NCBI GenBank assembly: GCA_027604685.1
Contig: JADHYX010000009.1
Span: 54,752-118,751 of the forward strand
Length of the DNA stretch: 64,000 nucleotides
DNA from: Lobulomyces angularis
Lineage: Eukaryota; Chytridiomycota; Chytridiomycetes; Lobulomycetales; Lobulomycetaceae
Direction of reading: 5' to 3'
This document shows, in pieces, positions 11,467 to 21,800 of the stretch. The translations under genes were made by a program, and so were the position numbers. The notes below the pieces were generated by a model. It saw only the letters and a program-made list of their open reading frames with translations, made no database searches and was not told where the DNA came from. How positions within the stretch are numbered: position 1 is the stretch's first letter; every line of letters begins with the position of its first letter.

Positions 11467-11906
11467 AATGTGTAATGGTTTTTTTATCGGGTATAGAAAA
11501 AAAGAAAAATTTTGTCCCTCATATGTTAAGTTTTTTTTATATAATTATATATATAGTTTAGTTTTTTTTACTTAATAATTTTAACCTATTTTTTATTGTG
11601 TATTTTTTTTTTTAATTTATTTTTATTAATTAAAAGAAATTTTTAAGAAATTCTAATGCAAAATTTAAGTTAAAAAAATGCAATTGTAAAGTAAATTTAC
11701 GAAGAATCTAATGAACTTTTACGAACGTATTATCAACAATTCAGATGATTGGTTAATTTTAAAAAGTTTAACCAATAAAAAAATAAAAATAAAAAAAATT
11801 TTGTAATCTAGAATAGTAAAAGAATTATAAAAGAAACGTAATAAACAAATAAAAAAAAAAAATTTAGAAAACTTAATATAAAAAAAATAAAATATTCAAC
11901 TCGAAA
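11467..11906. other. Intergenic region
   Basis: About 440 bp of A/T-rich sequence between the CDKAL1-like stop and the receptor start on the same strand. No gene-like frame, RNA or clear repeat is visible. Confidence 0.4.
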
Positions 11907-14900
11907 ATGAAACAGCTCTTAAATGTAACTATTGGAGTAGCATTTATGCTCTTTAGGTCAGTAGGTGCTCGAGAGTTTACCATCGCCGGAATCCTGCCTA
12001 CAGGGCAGTGGTATGAATGTAAAAACATTTTTTCTTAATAAAAATTTCCTAATTTGAATACAAAGGTACAATGAACAGTTAAACTATGTTGTAAAGCAGG
12101 CAGTGAAAGACATTAATGAAGCTAACCTATTTTCAAAGTTTAAACTAAATTACCAAAATATGAGTTCAGTATCCTCAAAGGTTGTCGCCGTGAAAAATGT
12201 TATATCCATGATGTCTCAAGCTAATCAAACTGACAGGTACAATTTATTTTGAATGGTAATAAAGCTTTAAAAATAGTCCAATAATTGGTATTGTAGGAGA
12301 GCAATGGTCCTCTATAACGTAAAAGATTAATATTGTAAATTGCATGTTAATTAATGTACTCAATAATTTAGGATGGCAATTTCTCTGGCCGCCCAAGCTT
12401 ACAATGTTTTACAGTGTGCAGGAGTCTCGACGAATCCTAGTTTATCAGATAAATCAAGCTATGGTAACTTCTTTAGAACTGTTGCAAGTGATGATTTTCA
12501 AGGACCAGCCATAGCCTCCTATATTTACCAAATGGGATGGAAAAAAATAGGACTTATTACTATCAATTCAGACTATGGGCTATCTTTAGGTCAAGTTTTC
12601 CAAAAAAAAACTGTTGAACTTGGAATAAAAATTTTAGCTCATTATTCTTACAGTGAAGATTTGTAAAAAAAAATTTTATACGAAACAAATTGTTTATTGA
12701 TACCAAAAAAAAAAAAATTTTTCTTTAGATCTGATTTGAAAACATGTGCCAAAGTAATTAAAAACTCTGGGGCAAAAATCATTGTATTTGTCGGTAACAC
12801 TAACGATATAGTACAATATATGAAGATAGCAGGTAGTGACGAGTTCAAAATGGTATCTAAGGATTTCGTTTATCTTGGTAGTGATGGCGCTTCTTTAGAT
12901 ATTTCAGAAGTAAAATCATTTTCACAAAAACAGCGAGACGGCTTCAATGGATATTTAAATTTTCTAAACAAAGGATATGCCGACACTCCGTTGTTTGATA
13001 AAATTTCCAAGAGTTGGAGCAACAATACTGGAGCACCAGTGGATCAATTTCCCCTTACTCTTGGCTTATATTATGACTGCGTTTATTCAATTGCGTATGC
13101 CTTTGATGATGTAATGAATAAATTCAGATATTTTAAAATTGAATAACTAATGTTCTTTATTTAAAGTATTTAAAAAATACTGACAGATCACCAGAAGAAT
13201 ATTCCAGTACTGACCCTAGCTCTCCAAAAGTTACTTTAAAAAATGTATTTAATGTCAAGTTTACTGGAGCATCTGGTGAGGTTTCCTTTGACGAGAACGG
13301 AGATCCAATTTCTTCTCCATATATTATTCAAAACTTTCAAACTGATAGGTTAATAACAGTTGGATTTGTTGACGGTAGAACTGGAGTATACACTCCATTA
13401 CTGGAAACTATATTTAATGAAAACTCAACTGCTATTCCAAGCGATAGTAATCCAATGTCAGCAATCCGAATCACTGATGCTGCACCTATGATTATAACAA
13501 GTAATCATTAACAAAAAAATAAAGAGAGATTTTTAATTAATTTTTTTTTTTTTTTCTTTTTTAGTTTTTTACATCTTGGGAATTATTGTAACATTAGCAT
13601 CAATGGTTTTCATTTTTATAAAAAGAGATGTACCAACAATTAAATGTCTTTCTACTCCTTTTCTACTCATAATACTATGTGGAATACTAGTGATCTGGAC
13701 TTCCATTTTTGGATTCGTCACCCCATATAGTATTGGGGCTTGTGCTTATCAACAATGGTCTCTTTGGATTGGATATGGTATTGTTATGGGAGCCGTGTTG
13801 GTTAAAGTGTTTAGAATTTGGAGAATCTTCGGTATTTGAACAATTAAAATAAATTTTTTGTTTCAATTACGTTTAATTTTTTAAACTGATTCCTTTTTTT
13901 TTTTTGATTATTTTTTTTAGACAATGAAGCAATGAAAAAAAGGAATTTAAAAAATTCAGTTTTATTTCTTTACACTTTTATGATTGTATTTTGTGAAGTA
14001 ATAATTCTAGTAGTTTTTTCAATCGTTGATCCCCCTTTACCTACCAAAGTAGATTTATCTACTAAATCTTATATTGATTGTTTATCAAAAGACAGTTTAG
14101 TTCAAAATGGATTTAATGCCGCACTTATAAGTTACAATGGGTTGATATTACCAAAAGAGTGAATTTTTTAAGTTTTTATTATTTTTTATAGTGTTCTTTT
14201 AATCATTGTCACATACTTAGCCTACAAAACAAGAAATGTAAAAAGCATTTATAGGGTATCTATAATTTATTATGTTTTATACTATTCTAATTATATTTTT
14301 TATTTTTTTTTTTAGGAAAGTACTTATATTGTTCAAATGTGTACTCAAGTTTTGTTATGCGCTAGTATAACTGTTGTAATTTGCTATTTGGTAACCTTAT
14401 AAAAAATAAATCTGTATATAAAATTTTTTAACAAATTGCAATTTTTTATTTTTTAAGTCCAACAATACTGTTATTGAACTATTCTACATAAAAATGATTG
14501 CTATAGCTGTTGCAACATTAGTGACTTATTGTAATTATATTAAAAGAAAATACACAACAAAAATAACTGATAAAATTATTTATAATTTTTTTTATTGCTA
14601 ATAGTTAGTCTCATCGGAAGAGTAATCATTGCGGTAGTTTCGGAAGGTGGTGTCCAAGAATTAACAATAAGTAAGATGGGTAAATCAGATGTGGATTCTT
14701 CAAGTGCTGCAAGAAAATCGATTGTTACCACAGGAAATAAAGAACAGTACGTCGTAGTGGTAAAAGATTGTAAATCTCTAATGAGTACCTGGAAGCAAAC
14801 TTTGCTGGTGGCAAACAACACCGACTTTATGTTTTACAGCTATCAAAATGCGATACAAGCATCAGATGGTGTTTGCTTTAATTTAAAAGATGCTACTTTT

Positions 14901-15068
14901 GCGAACAGCGCTGAAAATTCGTTTAATATTGTCTCAAAACATAAAAGCTACTTAGTGCAATGCTCAAATGCTGGAGATATGCAAAACTTGATTTCTGTTC
15001 TTCAAAAAGCTGGTAGTAAGGTCTTAAAAAGTGGAGTCACCACCGCAGGTCCAGAAGTAAGTGTTTAG
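11907..15068 (+). CDS. Class C (GABA-B-like) G-protein-coupled receptor with C-terminal PH-like domain
   Basis: Multi-exon. It starts with a signal peptide (MKQLLNVTIGVAFMLFRSVGA), cut just before REFTIAGILPTG. The extracellular part is a periplasmic-binding/ANF-type domain: YVVKQAVKDINEAN, PIIGIVGEQWSS, NFFRTVASDDFQGPAIASYI and MGWKKIGLITINSDYG. Seven membrane segments follow from about 13,567: YILGIIVTLASMVFIF, LLIILCGILVIWTSIF, WIGYGIVMGAVLVKVFRIWRI, FLYTFMIVFCEVIILVVF, NGVLLIIVTYLAYKTRNVKS, QVLLCASITVVICYL and the last near MIAIAVATLVTY. The cytosolic KTRNV motif is typical of class C. The C-tail after 14,740 (EQYVVVVKDC to FNIVSKHKSYLVQCSNAGDM) has a PH-like pattern. In animals such receptors sense amino acids or GABA and act through G proteins; ligand and partner here are unknown. 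Confidence 0.9.
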
Positions 15069-15545
15069 GAAATAGTAGTTAATTTTTTTATTTTTATTTT
15101 TTTTCCCATTTTTATTTTTTGGCTATTTTGTTTCAAATGTTTTATAATTATTATACTAATAGAATAAACTTTTAAGTACTTAAAACATCAATATCTTTAT
15201 TGATACTTACAATTATTGTGATGATTTTAGTAAATGATTCAATTACTTTTTTAATATTGAGAACTACACTTATGTAAAAAAAAATTTCAATTTTGTAACA
15301 TCATTTTATTACATTTTTAGAAGATACAGGGAAATAATATTTTTTACATAAAGTAAAAAAGAAATAATAGTTGAAGTAACACTAATGCAACTGAAGAATA
15401 TTTAAAAATTTAAAAAGATCTTCTAATTTTTCTGCTAAATAATCCTATGACAAAATAAGAATAAAAATAATACTAAAATGAGGTGAAAAATCTTAAAAAA
15501 AAAAAAAAATCTATCCAAAAAAAATAAAATTAAAATTTTTGTAAA
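15069..15545. other. Intergenic region between convergent genes
   Basis: About 480 bp between the convergent receptor and dehydrogenase genes; it must hold both 3' ends. It has several A- and T-runs (for example near 15,495) and no gene-like frame. Confidence 0.4.
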
Positions 15546-16732
15546 TTAAACAGTTATTTTATTGAAGCCATCCCTTGAAGATAATAATCTGATTTGCAAC
15601 CAGGTGGGGAAAAAACTGGCTATATAAGCCAACAATGACATACCCCCAGCTCTGTAAGAATAAGCAATGACCTTTTGATCGATGGCTGCTACTAAATCTT
15701 CAGCAAACACATCAGTGGGGGTTGCTACTTTTGAATCTGCACCAGTTGCAGGTTTTTGACTAAAAAATTTTTCTATAAAATATTAAAATCGAAAGAATAA
15801 AAAAAAAATATTTATTACCTTTAAATGGAGTATATAAGCCGTTACTTTTTACATAGGAATTTTGCTTTTCCCCAATTTCACTTTTTACGAAACCTGGTGT
15901 TACTAGCATGACCTGGACTCCAAATGGTTTAGATTCGATTCTCAACCCATCAGTATATCGTTGTACAGCTGCCTAATTGATTTTTTTTATTTAAAAAATT
16001 GACAAATGTAAGGAATATATATACTTTTGTAGCAGAATATTGGGATAGGAATGGGGTAGAAAGAAATCCTGCAACACTCCCAATATTGACAATTTTTCCT
16101 GATTTTTTAGTGGCCATATGAGGAAAAACTAAATGAAAATAAAAAAAGAGTTATGGAGTTTTATAAAAAAAAAAAAAAAAAATTTCCTAATTACCTTCAT
16201 TTACCACAGCCATTAATCCTATTACGTTGGTATCAAACATTTTTTTTACTTTGACAATATCACTTTCAGCAGCTGGTGTGGTAAGTGCCTTATCAAAAAC
16301 ATATAGAGGTTAAAAATGAAAATTTAATAAAAATAACTTTATATTTAATTAGATAACGATATAAAATTAAGAAAGTTAAAAATTAAAAAACGAGAAAAAT
16401 GAATACCATTCCTGCGTTATTAATCAGTATATCAACTTTTCCTTCGTTTTTGATTATTTCATCCACAGCTAATTTAATAGACTCTTCATCACATACATCT
16501 AACCTTAAACCTTTAATGTTGTTATAGTTTTTGGTTAGTGCATCCAAAGATGTGACGTTTCGTGCTGTTGCGTAAACAGTAAAGTTTCTTTTGGATAATG
16601 AAATGGCTAGAAATTTTCCGATGCCTGTCAGATAGTTTAATTTTAAATTATTAGGTATTGAATTTTTTTTTTTTTTAAAAAACCTGAGGAGCAGCCGGTG
16701 ATGAGAGCTACTTGAGTATTGTTGGATGTCAT
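15546..16732 (-). CDS. Short-chain dehydrogenase/reductase (Ayr1-like classical SDR)
   Basis: NAD(P)-dependent oxidoreductase of the classical SDR family, about 280 residues from seven exons. The cofactor motif TGCSSGIGKFLA is completed across the first intron. It is followed by YATARNV, LRLDVCDEESI and ILINNAGM (the NNAG motif). The active site is complete: the serine lies in NIGSVAGF and the catalytic Y-x-x-x-K in SQYSATK. After it come LRIESKPFGVQVMLVTPGFVKSEI and a C-terminal membrane-associated-looking stretch (YIASFFPTWLQIRLL). The overall pattern resembles yeast Ayr1 (1-acyl-DHAP reductase) and related lipid-droplet SDRs, but SDR substrates cannot be read reliably from sequence. The ATG gives MTSNNTQVALITGC, the standard distance before the nucleotide motif. 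Confidence 0.88.
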
Positions 16733-17618
16733 ATTGAAGAAAAATAAAATTAAAGTTGTTAGTGTAGAAAAGTATGAGATGGATTGCTTTTTATGTATAG
16801 TAAAAAGTTTCCTAAAAGCTTTTAAATTAAAAATTGTATTAGTAAAGCTTCATGAAATTGCGGGACAATGGAGTATTTATAACTGCGGCAATGAGAAATA
16901 TTTAAAAATGATAAAGTAAAAACAACTATATATAATAACGAATCCTCTCTTTCAAAACCATGATTCAGTGCCTCTGAACTGGTAGAAAAGTAGCATAAAT
17001 TCGTGCATTCTTTTTGAGCTTGCTCTGCCATAGAGTTGGCAAACATTTAATTTCCAGAAATTGCTTAATAATACTTAGTAATACAACCAAATCAAATAAG
17101 ACAATTTAGATTTGTATGATATCACTATAATATCAAATAATATCCGTAAGATTTACGCTAAGATTTATACATGTTACAGGTGAGCGATTAAATAAGATAA
17201 CATTTGAAAAGATTAAAACTACAAGCACACAAGTTTGTTAGAAGAAGTTTTACGAATTTTTACAGATTAAAAAAGTTAACAAGTATATAGAATACTTTTC
17301 ATTTTTTTTTGCAACAAAGGATGCGATAACGAAGATTAACAATAAAGCAATAAAATAATAGTAGTTGTTTAATTACAATAAAAATTATTAATTTTTCAAT
17401 CAACATTTTAACTCATTTTTAAAAAAAAAGTTGAAGGGGAAAAAATATATTTTCAGTAGAAACTAAAGTGAGAATTCTATTTCTAGAAATTTGTAGTAAA
17501 AAGAGGGATAAATTAATTCTCTTTTAAATATATAATAAAAAAAGGGATAAATTAATTCTCAGTTTAAATATAAATATGAAGAAAAAAAAGAAAAAAAAAG
17601 TGAAGAATTAAATCTCCA
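16733..17618. other. Intergenic region upstream of SDR; distal part is tRNA-repeat flank
   Basis: From about 17,300 to 17,618 this is the downstream flank of the first tRNA-Pro repeat copy (minus orientation). Between 16,822 and 17,046 a 74-codon minus frame begins MFANSMAEQAQKECTNLC and has fair codon use for its first half, then becomes hydrophobic antisense-like sequence. A tiny unrecognised gene there cannot be excluded. Nothing else is evident. Confidence 0.35.
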
Positions 17619-17875
17619 GGGCTCAGCGGGGAATTGAACCCCGGGCCTCTCGCACCCAAAGCGAGAATCATACCACTAGACCACTAAGCCGATGTCGAAG
17701 TTGATTACTTTATGATATTTGTTTTTTTTGTTTATAATTTATTTTATAATATTATAGTCCATTTACAGATTGATTTATAACGTCTTAAGGTATTAAACTT
17801 GGTAATTCTTTTTAATTAATAAAGATTATTTTATAACGACTTTAGATTATAATATTAATAATCCACGAAAAGCAT
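17300..17875 (-). repeat. Dispersed repeat carrying tRNA-Pro, copy 1
   Basis: The region around the minus-strand tRNA matches the regions at 24.97-25.5 kb and 62.85-63.66 kb. On its downstream side are shared GAATTAATTTATCCCTCTTT blocks, AAATTTCTAGAAATAGAATT and the GTTAATCTTCGTTATCGC segment. Its upstream side (17,691-17,875), including ATCAACTTCGACATCGGC and AGTCGTTATAAAATAATC, is shared only with copy 3. Identity was judged by eye and is high near the tRNA, with small gaps further out. I see no terminal inverted repeats or transposase frame. Confidence 0.75.
17619..17690 (-). tRNA. tRNA-Pro (anticodon UGG)
   Basis: 72 nt with no intron. The acceptor stem GGCTTAG pairs with CTGAGCC (one G-U). 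The discriminator is C73, as in eukaryotic tRNA-Pro. The anticodon arm is CTCGC-TTTGGGT-GCGAG, giving UGG at 34-36. The T-arm contains GGTTCAATTCC (B box) and the D-arm TAGTGGTCTAGTGG (A box). The mature sequence is identical to the copy at 63,189-63,260. Confidence 0.97.
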
Positions 17876-18862
17876 AGCAGAAACAGGAAGTTATTTGTTG
17901 GATTTGTTACAGAAAATTTAAAGTTTATTTTTTATGTTAAATTTCTTTAAATTTGTACTAGATGTGAATTTTCGATTTAGTTATTTGTATTCATAATTAA
18001 GGAGATTTTTATTTATTGGTCATTAGTTAAAAGTGTTATTGCATCTCTTTAATTGATCAAGATAATTTTATGACCACAATTAGACTTTAGCATTTACAAT
18101 TGAAGAAATGTGAAAACTTATATTAAAATTGAGGATTGTAAGCATTAAGAATCCTTTTTTTGTGTTTATAATTTTTTTTTGTTGGAATAATGGGGATAAA
18201 TTAATCAAAACAATATTCATCTGATACTCAATTTTCCAAACACTTGTTTAGAAATTCAAAATTAGTCAAAGTGTTGACTTTAGTTACTACTCATAATTGG
18301 ATGAAAGATTCAGGTTTAAAAATGGTAAGTAAAATATTAATGTAATTTTAAACCAATTATTTAGTTAAAGTGAAACCACCTACAGTACAACAATATTAAT
18401 TGTTTAAAAATTGTTAATAATTGTAATAATATCTATAAATAATAAATCAACTACTTAAATTACTTCAATAAATGTTTTCAGTTTATTGAATTCTATTTCA
18501 TTGAGTTGAAATCATAAAACTTTAAAACTCTCCTTTATATTATACAAACCAATAAAAAATTCCAAGATAATTTATTTCAAAGAAAATTTATTCAATTCAG
18601 AAGAACGATTGATGCTATTGTTGCACACTCAAAAGTTTAGTGCAAAAAATTTGAAAAATTGTAAATTTGAAAAATAGTTTCAGTGCTTTTAAAAAATTAA
18701 ACCGTATACCCAACTTTATCAAGTAATCGGCTTTTTTTTTTTTTTAAACTAGATTTCAAAATTTTTGAAAGTTTTTAAATTTTTTTAAATTTTTTTTGTA
18801 GGAATACTTATAATAAAAACCTTCAGTTTTTTTTTGAATTAAAAGATTACTCTACTTTTTTT
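17691..18862. other. Intergenic region between tRNA-Pro copy 1 and golgin-like gene
   Basis: About 1.17 kb. The first 185 bp are repeat flank. A strong donor-like AATGGTAAGTA at 18,322-18,332 follows a short ATG frame (MKDSGLKM) and could be a 5'-UTR or short upstream exon of the golgin-like gene, but no acceptor joins it in frame. The rest is AT-rich with no recognisable gene. Confidence 0.35.
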
Positions 18863-21800
18863 ATGGAAGAAATAACAGAATTTGAAGCGGATCTGGAAAA
18901 AGAAAGATTATTGAAAGTAGCAAGAAAAAAAGTATTATTTTTTTAAATACCTTGAGTTTAAAAAAGAATTTTTTTAAATTTTAATAGCTGCTAAAATTCC
19001 AAAAAAAAAAAGAAAAATCTTCTTCCGTTAATGTATAATAAAATTTTTTTGAAACTTAATTAAATTTTTTTATTAAAAATTTTTTTTTAAAAAAAATAAT
19101 TTTTAGTCTTCGGAAATTGATCTTCCTGAAAGTACAGCAATTAGTGATCAACCTGCCAGTATTGCAGATTCCGTTGATGATTTGGAATTTGAAAATCGAG
19201 TACAAAATCCTACAAAAGTTGATACAACCAATAAAAAACCACCTAGAACTTTGGTACAAGGATTTTTTACTGCATTCAACTCAATAATTAATGAATCTGA
19301 AAATTTACCAAATACTTTAAAAGAAAGAATCTTAATGACAACTGGCGGTGGTATGTTTAAAGAGTTGCAATTATAAATAGTTTTCTTATTTTTATTTTAT
19401 GTGGATAGATTTGCCTCCTCCCAAAAAAACACCTGAGTCTGGTTTTCCCGGACAGAATGACTCACAATGTGAAAACTCAATGTTGAGCCAAACTTATTCA
19501 AGCAACGATTATCCGCTCAGCGAGCAGATTAATTATGATGATTCCAATGTTTTTACCAACATTGAACAATCAGATAATTATTTGCCAGAAAGTACTGTTG
19601 AAGAACATAATGACTTTGTTGAACAATATCATGTACCGACCATTAGTGGTTTTTCTGACAACAATAACATTGTTCCAAACTTTTCCTCAAATTCCACAAA
19701 TATTAATTCGAAAAGTAGGTTGTCTAAATTTGGACCTAGTGTGTTGAATGTAGACAGCAATATATATGCTCTGAATACCAACTATGGTAATGTTAGAAAA
19801 ATGTTTTTTTAGCCAACCTAATAATTTACATTAATTTTAGAAAGACCATCCAGTCCCCCTAGAAACATTAATGCAAATCCAAAAAATTTTTCCAATTCTG
19901 AATTGGCAAATAGCTCTCTAATATCACCTCCTTCAGATTTTGGGGATTGTGGGAGTGTAAGTAAACGAGGCCAGACACCACCCTTGTCAAACTCTTTATT
20001 TTCAAATCCTGAAAAACCTTCTTCCCTTGATTTTTTCAATAGCGCTACATTAAACGAAGGCATGCAGAATGTCATTTTTGATAAAGATAAAAGTACTTTT
20101 AAAATTTTTACAATATTTAAATTGTTTTTTTTTTTTATGTTTTTATTCTTTTATATTTTCCTTTTTTTACTTAGAAACATCATACTGGGAAAGTGAATCC
20201 AGAGGAAGGAGTCCTACTCAGCGGATGCCACCTAACGGTACTAGAACTTCAAAATCTCCTAGTCCTAAAAAGACTGGGGCAAGCAATAATTTAGAGGCGA
20301 GAGATACATATCTTGGCAATTATAATTACCCAGAAACTGGTAATTTAAATGCTGCCTCGAGGTCTCAGAGTCCCAAAATTAACAGCATTTCTGTATCCAA
20401 TACTTATGATGCTTTAACACAAGAAAAGAAAGCAAATAACATCTCTCATCTATTTTCTCACCGATCAAAGTCAAATAGTCCCGAAACCTCGAATAGTCCT
20501 GGTAGCTTTAACTTTCCACAGGAAAATAATTCAATTAAAAAAGATGATGTTAATATTTCAGACCAAAGTGATTTAGCGGAATATAAATTAAATAATAATT
20601 CGGAGGCATTTCCGACCACGACTAAAGCAGCTAACGATTTACTAGACTTTAACGAAAGTAGTGATGATACTGTCCAAATGAACGGGAAGGATAACATTTT
20701 TCAAAATGTTTCATCTACCTTGAGCAACTCTGTTGAAACTTCCTATACTGCCACTACTCTAAACGCAATGGAATTTAAGAAATATACACCTGTTGCTACC
20801 AATTATCCTTTCAAAACTTCACCCGCTATCAACTTAAATCCTACTGAAACTTCCAACATTGGAAATAAAAATGCAGGAAACGACCAAATTAAAACTGCAG
20901 CGTCTCTATTTGGTAGCTTTTCTTCATCTCCTCAAAATTTCAGCCATCAATTAAACGCAAATGTTAACAATTTTTTTCAACCTACTATTCCAAAAAATCA
21001 AAACATAAATGCTGTTTCCACTGAAGTTAAAACAGTTACCAATTCACAGCCTAAAAAATCAACTGCCTCTTTAGAAATTTGTACCTCTGAAACCTCATTC
21101 AAACCTAAACCTGCTTCACCACCCTTAACTTTACCTCTTAAAACACCATTAAGTCCTGATAGATCTAACGTATCATCCATTTCAAAATTGGAAATTGATA
21201 CTGTTCATAATTCAAAAACATCACATCAGTCGTCCCCAAAAACTCCATTATCACCGTTAAAATCTAGAAACTCGCCAACTTCTCCATCTAGACAGTTAAA
21301 TTCGGAGAGTTCTCAAGTAGCTTCCCTTCAAAGTAAAATACAAGTTCTAGAAACGATGCTGGAACAAACTCAAAATAATTTAAAAAGTCTGAAAAAGGAA
21401 AGAGATGATTTGAAGTTTTCTTTAGAAAATGAATACGAAGAAAAGTTAAAAATGCTTGATTTGAGAGAAAGTGACGTAGCAACAAGAGAGTTAAATGTAA
21501 AAGATTCTTTACAATTAAATAAAAAAATAGAATCTTCTGGTAATAGTCGTAATTAAAATCGAAGGTTTTTTAAATTTTTTTTTTTTTTCTCTAAGCAAAT
21601 GGAATTGAAAAAATTTTAGAAATTAAGAGGGGCGAGTTAGAAGAAGAGTATAGAATGAAATACGAGCGGCTGGAAGAAAGAGAAAGTTTGTTTTTTAAGA
21701 AATCCTCAATTTTTGAAGAAGAATTAAAAAAAGTAGAGATTGAAAAAAATAATTTTCAAAACAATAAGTTAAAGTTTCACAAGGAGTTTGAGGAATTCAT

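Noticed and set aside
16822..17046. Small minus-strand gene starting MFANSMAEQAQ
   Set aside because: Codon use is acceptable for half its length, but there is no family, no good splice sites and the rest is unconvincing; left as a note in the gap entry.
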